DNA of 64,000 nucleotides from Bradyrhizobium sp. SRL28 (GCF_018596315.1 NZ_JAHEAG010000001.1:620001-684000); one strand, 5' to 3'; shown: positions 14,307 to 21,568, numbered from the stretch's first letter. The notes: generated by a model not told the origin, from the sequence alone. Numbers and translations are program-made.

Positions 14307-14644
14307 CGTTGCTCGACCTTGTGTACGGCGACCATCGCTTCCTGAATGAGATGGAGCGCTTTTTCGAGCGCAACGCGGGCGCGCCATGTCTCGCGATTGG
14401 CCTGCCACAACTCAAACGGCGACGGGTACGGGGCGCGGGGCGGCAACTCAGCTTCGGGCGCGGGTGCGGTCTCGGCAAAGCGCTGACCGGTGTTGATCTC
14501 GGAGATGCGACCGCCGTTGATCAGGAAGCACGCGGCGATGTCGCTTTGCTTGTCGCCCCGCTTCAGCATGCCTTTGACCAGCGCTGCAATCTCTTCGTCG
14601 AGCCGGTCAGGATCGGCTTCTGCGCGCTCAATGCGAATGTTCAT
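14303..14644 (-). CDS. Small HTH-like phage protein
   Basis: This 113-residue protein's segment at about 20-55 (EIAALVKGMLKRGDKQSDIAACFLINGGRISEINTG) has the shape of a helix-turn-helix with the R-I-S-E-I recognition helix common to a widespread family of small phage regulators. A proline-rich linker and a C-terminal helix follow. It overlaps both neighbours by 4 bp. It may bind DNA, but the target is unknown. Confidence 0.65.
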   Translation of the reverse strand: MNIRIERAEADPDRLDEEIAALVKGMLKRGDKQSDIAACFLINGGRISEINTGQRFAETAPAPEAELPPRAPYPSPFELWQANRETWRARVALEKALHLIQEAMVAVHKVEQR

Positions 14645-15714
14645 TCGGCGGCCTCCTCGATCTCGTCGTCGTCGATGGCTGCGTCTTCCGGTGGTGCATC
14701 AACGAACCTGATGCCCGGCAACAGATCCGGGTCGCGCGCGAAGTCCCACACCAGCCAGACGTGATTCATCTTCGGGGCCGGGCTCCACGTCTTGCCATCG
14801 GCCGCCATCGATGCCGCAAGCTCGGCCTCCTCTTCCGGCGTCATCCATCGCGCCCGATAACGCGGCACGATCAGAACGTCGAAGCTCGGACTGCCGGTCA
14901 TGTCGGCGATCTTCCGCCCGGCGATCCACGGCAGCGGCAGCAACATCGCAACCAGCGCCTTGCGCTGTTCGGCAAGCTCAAGCGTCTTGCGCACGAACGC
15001 AGCAGCCAATCGTCCCCAAGGCGGATTGGTGATGATGGCGTCGGTGCCGGGAAACATTTCGGTCGCGGTGAGCAGATCGAGCTGCGCGATGTCTTCACGC
15101 CGTGGTGCGATGTCGGTGCCTGCGCAGACCGCGACGCCAGCGGCCTTCAACTGATCGAGCATCAGCCCGCAACCGGCAGACGGCTCCCACACCATGCGCG
15201 CTGTCAGAGCAGGAATCGCCGCGATCAGCGACTTGACGAGACGCGGGTCGATGGTGTCCCACGCTTCATTGGCGCGCGTGATGCGCTCGGAGCCGTAGAA
15301 CTCGGAGCCGCTGTCGTCGTCTTCGTCGTCGCCCTCTTCTTCCGTCTTACGATTATCGTAAAACAGCTTTCTCACAATCAATTCGGGCGAGTAGGAATCC
15401 AATTCAGCGAACCGAGCCGCGATCTCGTCGTCCCAGTTTTCGCCCAGCTTGATCAGTGCGGCGCGATCTTGGTGACTCACCTCGGCGTAGGCACTGCTGT
15501 CCACCCATGCACCAAAGGCGATGTTCGCCGGATAGCGTCGCTTGGCCTCGGCCAGACCGTGCGCCATCGGCTCGATCTGCTCCTTCAGCTTCTTGGTGCC
15601 GCGCGTGAATTCGCGCGCCGCTGTTTCTCCGACAGCTATAAGATCGTTGGGCAGTTCAGCCAGCGGCTGGCGTCCCACAGTGGTGTCGAGCCGGTCGTCC
15701 GCCCGTTGCCGCAT
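14641..15714 (-). CDS. Phage DNA adenine methyltransferase-like protein
   Basis: This 357-residue protein has the SAM-binding motif I EPSAGCGLML at about residues 178-187, and the catalytic motif IV NPPW (about 230), typical of N6-adenine or related amino-methyltransferases. The N-terminal 150 residues are helical with an acidic EEEGDDEDDD patch and resemble the companion regions of phage DNA-modification or single-strand-associated proteins. It is the second gene of the replication operon, after the Cro-like regulator. A 21-bp palindrome (15344-15364) lies inside it. Target sequence unknown; protection from host restriction or regulation with the phage GcrA are possibilities. Confidence 0.8.
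   Translation of the reverse strand: MRQRADDRLDTTVGRQPLAELPNDLIAVGETAAREFTRGTKKLKEQIEPMAHGLAEAKRRYPANIAFGAWVDSSAYAEVSHQDRAALIKLGENWDDEIAARFAELDSYSPELIVRKLFYDNRKTEEEGDDEDDDSGSEFYGSERITRANEAWDTIDPRLVKSLIAAIPALTARMVWEPSAGCGLMLDQLKAAGVAVCAGTDIAPRREDIAQLDLLTATEMFPGTDAIITNPPWGRLAAAFVRKTLELAEQRKALVAMLLPLPWIAGRKIADMTGSPSFDVLIVPRYRARWMTPEEEAELAASMAADGKTWSPAPKMNHVWLVWDFARDPDLLPGIRFVDAPPEDAAIDDDEIEEAAE
15344..15364. promoter_or_regulatory. 21-bp palindrome, copy 2
   Basis: GTCTTACGA-TTA-TCGTAAAAC differs from the copy at 2145-2165 in two of 21 bases. It lies within the methyltransferase coding region, where the shared bases give the same FYDNRKT peptide in one frame as copy 1 does in a non-gene frame, so conservation is at the DNA level. 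Confidence 0.45.
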
Positions 15715-15729
15715 GTCCTGTCCTTGCCT

Positions 15730-15969
15730 TTACGCATCAGCCTTGATCTCGACAAAGCCCCATAGTTTGTCCGGCGCGTCTGCGCCCTGCTCGTTCAGCT
15801 TGGCAATCATGATCTTGTAATACTTGGTCGGGAATCGTTGACGTCGGCGCTTCCAGTTGCACACCGCCGCCACATCCTGATTGTCGCAGAGCTGACCGAC
15901 AGCCGCCAAGCCACCCAGCTCTTCGACGACCGCGTCGAACGTCTTCAGGATTCGGTGACCGTTGTGCAT
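15730..15969 (-). CDS. Cro/C1-like phage regulator
   Basis: This 79-residue protein has a helix-turn-helix of the rhizobial phage Cro-like type: FDAVVEELGGLAAVGQLCDNQDVAAVCNWKRR...RFPTKYY, then the C-terminal LNEQGADAPDKLWGFVE that marks this family. The start at 15969 (MHNGHR) is chosen because the upstream part of the open frame is encoded by the tandem-repeat leader. It is the first gene of the leftward replication operon, as cro is in lambda. Operator-like motifs lie at 15987-16001 and 16113-16127 directly upstream. Confidence 0.8.
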   Translation of the reverse strand: MHNGHRILKTFDAVVEELGGLAAVGQLCDNQDVAAVCNWKRRRQRFPTKYYKIMIAKLNEQGADAPDKLWGFVEIKADA

Positions 15970-15986
15970 CCCGTGATCTTGCTCGC

Positions 15987-16001
15987 TTGCCAAAAGCCAG
16001 C
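15987..16001. promoter_or_regulatory. Operator-like site, TTGCCAAAAGCCAGC
   Basis: It lies 18 bases upstream of the Cro-like start codon and resembles TTCCAAAAGCCAGT at 3617-3630. A site overlapping the start region would suit autorepression. Confidence 0.45.
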
Positions 16002-16026
16002 AACAGAAAGATATGGCGCAAAACAG

Positions 16027-16066
16027 CACGAGACGGTGCAAGACGACACGAGACGATGCAGGACGG
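16027..16066. repeat. 20-bp tandem repeat upstream of the Cro-like gene
   Basis: CACGAGACGGTGCAAGACGA (16027-16046) is followed directly by CACGAGACGATGCAGGACGG (16047-16066), 17 of 20 bases identical, and then by degenerate CGAACGATACGAAACGAT units to about 16088. Phased short repeats in the phage control region may be iterated binding sites. Confidence 0.65.
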
Positions 16067-16112
16067 AATCGAACGATACGAAACGATCCAACGTGACACG
16101 AAAAAATTTTCG

Positions 16113-16127
16113 CTGGCACTATCGGCA
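16113..16127. promoter_or_regulatory. Operator-like site, CTGGCACTATCGGCA
   Basis: The reverse is TGCCGATAGTGCCAG. The 18 bases TGGCACTATCGGCATAGC match TGGCACTTTCGGCATAGC at 3632-3649 in all but one position. Both copies lie in intergenic control regions of the prophage. Confidence 0.5.
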
Positions 16128-16201
16128 TAGCCGCCGACATTGTTTCGACACTGCAACGAGATGATGTGGAAACACGCTATAGGGTTCACTGCAACATTTT
16201 C

Positions 16202-16229
16202 TTGACAGCGAAATTGATCATCCTATCTT
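16202..16229 (+). promoter_or_regulatory. Candidate sigma70 promoter for the recombination operon
   Basis: A perfect TTGACA (16202-16207) is followed after 16 bases by TATCTT (16224-16229), upstream of the YqaJ gene at 16375. It gives a leader of about 140 bases. The -10 is a 4/6 match. Confidence 0.5.
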
Positions 16230-16374
16230 CACGATCCGCAATCGGTTGTGTCGGACGCACGCCGGTTGTTCACGAAGACCGGACTCTTAAAAAATCCCTG
16301 AAAAGCCATCGCCAAACATGATGGATCTGGCGCGCTGAACAGCGCGTGCCGGTGGGAACGGGAGAAGTGCGTCC

Positions 16375-17196
16375 ATGGCGCTCAGCGTCGAACAGCAGGC
16401 GAAGCGTGCGTTCAAGATGACAGCCTCGATGCTGCCGATCCTGATGCACGGCGACGAGGCCGCGCTGCTCAAGCTGTACCGTGAAGAGATCGGGGAACTG
16501 GAGCGCGAGCCGCCCACCTACGCGATGGAGCTGGGCTCGCACGTCGAGCCCTTCATGCTCGACCGGCTGGAGCGAACCACCGGCCACGCCATCACCCTGC
16601 GCGGCGAGGTCGTCGATCATCCCACCATTCCGGAGTTCTGCTGCACGCTGGATGGTTATCGATCCTTCGACGACGCCATTATCGAGAACAAGTTTCTCGC
16701 GCCGTTCCGCCACAGAGAAGAATTTGCCGCCTACTACTATCCGCAGGCGCTGGCGCAAATGCGCTGCGTCGGTGCGGCGCGCTGCATCCTGCATGTCGGT
16801 CGCGGCACCAGCGAGCCCGAAGAGTTCAATCTCACGCCGAAGCCCGACGATGCGGTCGCCGCTGCCTACGAGGCCGAGATGTGGGCGCGTGTCGAGGCGT
16901 TCCGACAATGCCTGCGCACGTTCACACCGCCGGTCGATATGCCAAAAGTGCCAGCGCCGGAATTCTGGCGGACGGTTGATCTCACGCAAGAGCCGCTTCC
17001 GAATTGGGGCCACGTCATGCTGCCGACGTTGCAGATCTTTGAGGACACGCGCGAGGCCGCTGAAGAGCACGAGAAGTCTGGCAAGGAGGCCCGCACGCTG
17101 GTGCCTGACGACGTCGCCATCGTGCTGACGCCAGAGCACCGGCTGTCGCGCAACAAGAAAGGCGTCATTTCGATCCGGAGGAGAAACGCGGCATGA
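16375..17196 (+). CDS. YqaJ-family viral recombinase exonuclease
   Basis: This 273-residue nuclease has its YqaJ/lambda-exonuclease-type core at about 55-130: MELGSHVEPFML, then DGYRSFDDAIIENKF (catalytic D...E-x-K-like), then YYYPQALAQMRCVGAARCILHV (the QAQ-type helix). It degrades one strand of double-stranded ends and works with the RecT annealing protein encoded immediately downstream. Overlaps RecT by ATGA (17193). First gene of the rightward operon. A TGCCAAAAGTGCCAG motif occurs inside it at 16940-16954, in coding sequence. Confidence 0.85.
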   Translation: MALSVEQQAKRAFKMTASMLPILMHGDEAALLKLYREEIGELEREPPTYAMELGSHVEPFMLDRLERTTGHAITLRGEVVDHPTIPEFCCTLDGYRSFDDAIIENKFLAPFRHREEFAAYYYPQALAQMRCVGAARCILHVGRGTSEPEEFNLTPKPDDAVAAAYEAEMWARVEAFRQCLRTFTPPVDMPKVPAPEFWRTVDLTQEPLPNWGHVMLPTLQIFEDTREAAEEHEKSGKEARTLVPDDVAIVLTPEHRLSRNKKGVISIRRRNAA

Positions 17197-18008
17197 ACCA
17201 GCTCACGACAACCCCCACTGACACGCGCGCCAATCTCGATCTGGCGCGAGCCTTCGCCGATTCCAAGATGGTGCCGGAGCATTTCAAGAAATCGATCGGC
17301 GACTGCTACATCGCCATCGGTCTGGCGGCGCGCTACCGCATGGACCCGTGGACGCTGATGCAGGAGATGTACATCATTCAGGGCAAGCCGATGATGTCCG
17401 GCAAGCTCTCGGCTGCGATCCTCAACAACTCGCTCGCCGAGCCGCTGCGCCCGGAGTATTCCGGCGCAGGCGATGACCGCACCATCGTGCTGACCGGCCG
17501 TCCGGAGGGTGAGGACAGGCCGCTGTCGGTCGAGCTGAAGGTCAAGGACGCCCGCACTCAAAACGAGCAGTGGAAAAAGAACGTGGACCAGATGCTGATG
17601 TACAGCGCAGCGCGGATGTGGGGCCGCCGCTACACGCCGGACATCCTGCTCGGCATCGTGTTCGACGATGAGGAGATTCCCGGCGTCACCGCGCCAGCAC
17701 AACGAACGCCGATTGCATCGCCGCCGACGCAGCCCAAGGGCGACATCATCGACCAGTTGACCGGCGAGGTGCTCGACAGTCCGGCCGAGCTGCAGCTCAC
17801 GCAGGACGAGAAATGGCATGACTGGGGCAAGCGCTTTGTCACCGCCGTCCGCACCTCGCCCGACATCGACTCCGCCGATCAGTGGCTCGCCGCCAACGCC
17901 GAGATCATCGCCAAGTGCGAGAAAGAGAACACCAAGGTCCACGGCAACATTCTCGCCGCCGTGAAGGATTTCAAACTCAGCCTGTTGAATCAGGGGGAAG
18001 GCACCTGA
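17193..18008 (+). CDS. RecT-family single-strand annealing protein
   Basis: This 271-residue protein has the RecT core at about 20-170: ADSKMVPEHFKKSIGDCYIAIGLAARYRMDPWTLMQEMYIIQGKPMMSGKLSAA, then KNVDQMLMYSAARMWGRRYTPDILLGI. These are the classical motifs of phage RecT/Bet-like annealing proteins. The C-terminal 100 residues are a variable helical tail. Coupled to the YqaJ nuclease upstream and to the DUF1367-like gene downstream (TGATG). Confidence 0.9.
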   Translation: MNQLTTTPTDTRANLDLARAFADSKMVPEHFKKSIGDCYIAIGLAARYRMDPWTLMQEMYIIQGKPMMSGKLSAAILNNSLAEPLRPEYSGAGDDRTIVLTGRPEGEDRPLSVELKVKDARTQNEQWKKNVDQMLMYSAARMWGRRYTPDILLGIVFDDEEIPGVTAPAQRTPIASPPTQPKGDIIDQLTGEVLDSPAELQLTQDEKWHDWGKRFVTAVRTSPDIDSADQWLAANAEIIAKCEKENTKVHGNILAAVKDFKLSLLNQGEGT

Positions 18009-18427
18009 TGACGTGCGGCAAGTTTTCAGTTGGCAAGGGCGGCATCCTGCTGCCGATGGACGACGGCGCGAAGGCAATCACCAGTCACGTCGGCGAGACG
18101 CTCGACGTCGAGGTCGCGTGGGACCGTGACCCGATCTATCACCGCCGGGTGTTCGCGACGATGCGCGATCTCGCCAAGGAGACCGGCCAGACGCCGGAAT
18201 GGATGCGCGCCCAGCTGCTGGTTTACTGCGGCCTGTTCAACATCGTCGGCGATCTCAACGGCAAGCACGTTGTCGCCGTCAACTCGATGTCGCGACATTC
18301 GATGCGCGACGAGGAGCTGCGCCATTTCTGGGATGATGCGAAGGAGCATGTGGTGACGCGCGTGCTGCCGCTGATTCACAACGAGACTGTACGAGATCGA
18401 CTGCTGACCGCAGTCACATCGTTCTGA
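18008..18427 (+). CDS. DUF1367-like phage protein
   Basis: This 139-residue protein runs GGILLPMDDGAKAITSHVGETLDVEV..., DPIYHRRVFATMRDLAKETGQTPEWM..., ending RDRLLTAVTSF. The G-G-I-L-x-P start, the HRR-x-FA turn and the following helices resemble DUF1367, a family found beside phage recombination genes. Start ATG shares its first base with the RecT stop. Function unknown, probably part of the recombination or replication module. Confidence 0.65.
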   Translation: MTCGKFSVGKGGILLPMDDGAKAITSHVGETLDVEVAWDRDPIYHRRVFATMRDLAKETGQTPEWMRAQLLVYCGLFNIVGDLNGKHVVAVNSMSRHSMRDEELRHFWDDAKEHVVTRVLPLIHNETVRDRLLTAVTSF

Positions 18428-18465
18428 TCCTGAAAGGAAGGGACCAGAATCCGAAGCCCGTCGCC

Positions 18466-18488
18466 GGGCCGCGTCCGCAACGCGGCCC
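18466..18488. other. GC-rich hairpin in a gene gap
   Basis: GGGCCGCG (18466-18473) and CGCGGCCC (18481-18488) pair perfectly around TCCGCAA, in the 155-bp gap between genes. No T-run follows, so it is not a clear terminator; it could slow polymerase or protect the messenger end. Confidence 0.5.
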
Positions 18489-18582
18489 CATACAAGCCCC
18501 CAGCCCCATGGGGTCGTGTTGTAGGTCCGGTGGCGGGTGGAGGATGACCAGCGTAACCACCAACGAGGAAAGCAAAAGGCAC

Positions 18583-18987
18583 ATGACACAATCCAACGGA
18601 CACGCAGTTCACTTCCAGCCCGCCTCTGAAGAGGCGCTCGTCAACGACATCAAGGAGATGGCCGCCAAGATCCGGCAGCCGCTCACGGTACTGGAGAAGG
18701 TCCGCGATCCCGACGCTTCGTTCGAACAGAAGTCGCACACCTTGATGCTGGAGTCGGTGGACAAGATCACGAGCGCATGGGTCGATGAACTGGTCTCGCT
18801 CCGCGACAACAGCAAGGTGATCGAGGAGATGGTCAAGGAGCAGGCCGACAAGGTGAAGGGCGAGATGACGCGGCTGCATCTGCTTGGCGTGCAGGCGATG
18901 CGCGAGGCCCAGCGCGGCCACGAGGTGCTGCAGAACCTCGGCAACGAACTCGACGCGATGATGGCGGGACACGCCAAGACGCATTGA
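18583..18987 (+). CDS. Helical phage protein, function unknown
   Basis: This 134-residue protein is mainly charged helices (about 15-125) with heptad character, such as KVIEEMVKEQADKVKGEM and GHEVLQNLGNELDAMMAGH. The start at 18583 (MTQSNGH) follows GAGGAAAGCAAAAGG; an ATG at 18544 lies too close to its own GGAGG to be preferred. It lies in the recombination operon behind a GC hairpin. No family recognised. Confidence 0.6.
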   Translation: MTQSNGHAVHFQPASEEALVNDIKEMAAKIRQPLTVLEKVRDPDASFEQKSHTLMLESVDKITSAWVDELVSLRDNSKVIEEMVKEQADKVKGEMTRLHLLGVQAMREAQRGHEVLQNLGNELDAMMAGHAKTH

Positions 18988-18999
18988 TGGTGAAGGTGG

Positions 19000-19272
19000 A
19001 TGACGACTCCGGCCCGATACCGCGCTTTGAAATGGTTTCACGATCACGAAGCGCTCGGGCCGGATGAAGTGTTCACCCGCAAGCCGCCGACGACGCGGAT
19101 GCATAGGTTGATGGCGAAGGACGGTCATGTGGCGCTGGTGCCAGTCGGCCAGTTCGGGTTCAGCAAATGGGTGCTGACGCCAGAGGGAAGAAGGGTGCTG
19201 GAGGAACAGCCGAGCGTGAGGCGACGAAGCCTACCGCGAATCCACAAGGCAAAAGAGGATGCGAGTCTATGA
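19000..19272 (+). CDS. Small phage winged-helix-like protein
   Basis: This 90-residue protein (MTTPARYRALKWFHDHEALGPDEVF...) reads as a compact winged-helix-like unit: helix ALKWF, helix PTTRMHRLMAKDG, strands HVALVPVGQ and FSKWVLTPEGRRVLEE, with a basic C-terminal tail. The layout resembles small archaeal and phage winged helices. DNA binding is inferred only. Its stop overlaps the next ATG. Confidence 0.6.
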   Translation: MTTPARYRALKWFHDHEALGPDEVFTRKPPTTRMHRLMAKDGHVALVPVGQFGFSKWVLTPEGRRVLEEQPSVRRRSLPRIHKAKEDASL

Positions 19273-19529
19273 AGCAACCCGCCCACACCATCGAACTGAC
19301 ACCATGGCAGAGCGCCAGTATCGGCGTTCGCGTCGTCTGTGAAGCCACCAACGCGATGCTATGGCCGCTGCAGCCCGACGACCGGATGACGGCGCTGATC
19401 AGCCTATTGGCCAACCATATCTGTGACGTCGCCGAGAACGACGACCAGATCGACGCCATCATCGACGTGCTGCGCATGCAATTGAAAATGAGTCTGGCGG
19501 CGGAATCGCCGCCGCTGCAGAGCAACTGA
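19269..19529 (+). CDS. Small helical phage protein, function unknown
   Basis: This 86-residue protein (MKQPAHTIELTPWQSASIGVRVV...) is predicted all-helical after an initial strand, with acidic NDDQIDAIIDVL and QLKMSLAAE segments. Coupled upstream by ATGA. No known domain. Confidence 0.55.
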   Translation: MKQPAHTIELTPWQSASIGVRVVCEATNAMLWPLQPDDRMTALISLLANHICDVAENDDQIDAIIDVLRMQLKMSLAAESPPLQSN

Positions 19530-19530
19530 A

Positions 19531-19686
19531 GTGGAGCGCAAGAAGATCGTCGCTGCGCTCGACGACCACGATTACGAGCAGTTGGAGCTGCTGGCGAAGA
19601 TGCACAAGATCAAGGTCCCCGAGATGGTGCGCCGGATCATCAAGGCGCATCTCGACGGGCGGAGGATGCAGGAGCCCACGCCATGA
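19531..19686 (+). CDS. Putative ribbon-helix-helix-like protein (51 aa)
   Basis: This 51-residue protein starts at GTG (MERKKIVAALDDHDYEQLELLAKMHKIKVPEMVRRII...). The sequence of a short strand, an L-D-x-x-x-Y-E-Q-L helix and a V-P-E-M-V-R-R-I-I helix is like a ribbon-helix-helix DNA-binding fold. It lies two bases after the previous gene and overlaps the next ATG by 4 bp. Too short for most gene callers. The function is inferred only from the fold pattern. Confidence 0.55.
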   Translation: MERKKIVAALDDHDYEQLELLAKMHKIKVPEMVRRIIKAHLDGRRMQEPTP

Positions 19687-20078
19687 CGCCGATACCGGGC
19701 AAGCCCTTCATGATCGTCGGCGCGGTGGCGCTGGCGGGCCTCGTCGCGGGCGCGGTCGCCAGTTCACGCGAGCCGACACCGGCACCGGCCGCATCGCCGG
19801 GCGTGGTGACGAGAACAGCATTCGACGAGCGGTTCGACGTGCCGGACGACTTCCCGCTGCTGAGGAAGACGGACCGGCTCATGGAGCCGGTCGTGATTCC
19901 GCTGAAGACCGAACTCGTGATGGTGCAGCCTGAAGCCCTGATCGATGTCAAGAAGAAGACCGAGCCGAAGAAGACGGAGAAGCCGACGATGGTTGCGACC
20001 AGCGAGCATAACCTCTGCACGCGGCACAACATGCACAAGGTCTGGGTTACGTCGCGGCGGTGGAGGTGTCGGAGATGA
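19683..20078 (+). CDS. Small membrane-anchored phage protein
   Basis: This 131-residue protein has one N-terminal membrane segment (FMIVGAVALAGLVAGAVASS, about residues 9-28), a proline/alanine-rich linker, a lysine-rich stretch (KKKTEPKKTEKP) and a Cys/basic tail ending LCTRHNMHKVWVTSRRWRCRR. This tail is shared, from memory, with many rhizobial phage proteins. Coupled at both ends by ATGA. Could be a small exported or inner-membrane factor; no function known. Confidence 0.65.
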   Translation: MTPIPGKPFMIVGAVALAGLVAGAVASSREPTPAPAASPGVVTRTAFDERFDVPDDFPLLRKTDRLMEPVVIPLKTELVMVQPEALIDVKKKTEPKKTEKPTMVATSEHNLCTRHNMHKVWVTSRRWRCRR

Positions 20079-20332
20079 GCATGACAAATGACGAGGATCG
20101 CGTGCGGGAGATGATCTCCGCCGGTCAGGTGCTGGACATGATCCCGATTGATCGCTCGACGCTGCTTCGGCTGGAGAGCGACGGTCTGTTTCCGCAGGGA
20201 CACTTCCTGTCGTCCCGCAAGAAGCTCTGGTTTCGTGATGAGGTGGTGAAATGGCAACGGGATTTGCAGGACCCGGACTCCGAATTGTCGAAAGCGGTGC
20301 GAGCCAAATTGTCGAAGACCAAGGGCGAGTGA
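20075..20332 (+). CDS. AlpA/MerR-like HTH phage regulator
   Basis: This 85-residue protein has an HTH of the AlpA/excisionase (HTH_17) type: ISAGQVLDMIPIDRSTLLRLESDGLFPQGHFL...KLWFRDEVVKWQRD. The D-R-S-T-L-x-R-L recognition helix and the FP-G...W-x-x-x-E-V-x-x-W wing are characteristic. An alternative start six bases downstream (20081) is possible. Such proteins act as excisionases or phage activators; there are two further small HTH genes nearby. Confidence 0.75.
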   Translation: MSMTNDEDRVREMISAGQVLDMIPIDRSTLLRLESDGLFPQGHFLSSRKKLWFRDEVVKWQRDLQDPDSELSKAVRAKLSKTKGE

Positions 20333-20349
20333 GATGGGGCCAGCCGCGC

Positions 20350-20574
20350 ATGCTGACGAAATCGGAAAAGCGTCGGCAGCATGCGAATGCTGGTTTTACC
20401 CTTCCGGCATTTTCCCGGCGTTACGGCCTGACCATCGGCAAGGTCCGGCGCGCGGTGAAGCGCGGGGAAATTCGCACGGTGCAGTTCGCCGGACTGGAGC
20501 GCATCACACCGGCCGAAGCCAAGCGCGTGGCCGAGCTGTTCGGACTGAAGGAGCGCGACGACGATGACGGCTAA
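20350..20574 (+). CDS. Small HTH DNA-binding protein
   Basis: This 74-residue protein (MLTKSEKRRQHANAGFTLPAFSRRYGLTIGKVRRAVKRGEIRTVQFAGLERITPAEAKRVAELFG...) shows a MerR/AlpA-like helix-turn-helix with an R-x-A-V-K-R-G-E-I wing. A GTG at 20329 overlapping the preceding TGA (GTGA) is an alternative start giving seven more residues. The stop overlaps the next gene by 11 bp. Target unknown. Confidence 0.65.
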   Translation: MLTKSEKRRQHANAGFTLPAFSRRYGLTIGKVRRAVKRGEIRTVQFAGLERITPAEAKRVAELFGLKERDDDDG

Positions 20575-21568
20575 AGACGCAACCGTTCGCGAGATTCTGG
20601 ATGCCGGGTTGAGCGCGGCGACGGCCGGGCTCGACATCGTCAAGCAGACTCAGGGAGAGCAGAAGCTGGCGGAACGCGACGAGGATGGACCGCGCATGAA
20701 GGCGTGGCTGAACCGGCACGCGAGACCGGCACCGCCGCCGCTGAACAACGCCGCCGACATGGGCGATGTGATCGGTTGCGTCGTCGCGAGCGAACGCGCA
20801 GGCCGCCCGGTCACGGCAGGCGCGGCGCTGGTGCGGCTGCGGATGCGCTACGACAATCTCGATCTGCCGGAATTGGCGAGCGATGAGCAGAGCTGGCTGG
20901 CGTTCGCCACCAAGCATGTGCCGCTGCCAGCGGAGCGGGTCGCCGAGCTGATCGGCAGGATGGTGCATCACGGCGGCACCATGCGCTGCACGAAGTGCGG
21001 CACCTTCACCCGGTGCGCCTGCGGCTGTGGCAGGCCCTACGTCAGCGAGCACCGCTGGGGCATGCCGGTCGAGACGGAGGAGCCCGTCAAGGTGACCCCG
21101 GTTCAGCCGCCCAGCGCCATGGAGCGCGCCGCCGCTGCCATCGCCGCCCACCCCGAGAAATCGAACCGAGTCATCGCAGCCGAAATAGATGTGGCAGAAC
21201 CGACAGTTAGGCGGGCTCGGCAGCGGATCAGGGATGCCGGTGGCGATGACGCAGTTGATGACGCAGTTGGGCGTATCGGCCGGGACGGTCGCCGCCGCAG
21301 GCTGCCGGGGACGACCGCCTCGTTCCAGCTCCCCGATCCTGACCGCGACCTGATTCAGGACATGCATCCTGACGCAATCACGGAAGAGCAACGCTGGCAG
21401 TGGAGCGCCGCCAACGCGGCGGGTGATGCCATCGCCATGCGAGCGTTCTGGAGCCGTGAGTTCGGCGACTGGGGACGATTCAAACCACCACCGGAGTTGC
21501 TCACCTTGGCGCAGGAGGCGGTGGCTGCATGGCAATCATTGGCGACCGATCTGGAGGAAGGACTCTAA
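20564..21568 (+). CDS. Phage protein with zinc-ribbon and HTH, function unknown
   Basis: This 334-residue protein has a helical N-terminal third, a Cys cluster in the middle (MRCTKCGTFTRCACGCGRP, about residues 143-161) that looks like a zinc ribbon, and an HTH at about 190-225 (RVIAAEIDVAEPTVRRARQRI). The C-terminal part (EEQRWQWSAANAAGDAIAMRAFWSREFGDW) is aromatic-rich. Proteins of this layout occur in rhizobial prophages without assigned function. Probably nucleic-acid binding. Confidence 0.6.
   Translation: MTAKDATVREILDAGLSAATAGLDIVKQTQGEQKLAERDEDGPRMKAWLNRHARPAPPPLNNAADMGDVIGCVVASERAGRPVTAGAALVRLRMRYDNLDLPELASDEQSWLAFATKHVPLPAERVAELIGRMVHHGGTMRCTKCGTFTRCACGCGRPYVSEHRWGMPVETEEPVKVTPVQPPSAMERAAAAIAAHPEKSNRVIAAEIDVAEPTVRRARQRIRDAGGDDAVDDAVGRIGRDGRRRRLPGTTASFQLPDPDRDLIQDMHPDAITEEQRWQWSAANAAGDAIAMRAFWSREFGDWGRFKPPPELLTLAQEAVAAWQSLATDLEEGL

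Larger units (their letters stand above)
15970..16374. promoter_or_regulatory. Divergent control region between the replication and recombination operons
   Basis: This 405-bp stretch without a credible gene lies between the leftward Cro-like gene and the rightward YqaJ gene. It holds operator-like motifs (15987-16001, 16113-16127), a 20-bp tandem repeat (16027-16066), an AAAAAATTTT tract (16101-16110) and a rightward TTGACA promoter candidate (16202-16229). This is the likely early switch of the prophage. No repressor gene of cI size is seen beside it. Confidence 0.7.

Noticed and set aside
13330..14478. 382-codon minus-strand open frame
   Set aside because: Only its last 131 codons are a separate gene; the rest is a shifted frame through the coiled-coil gene at 13731-14306.
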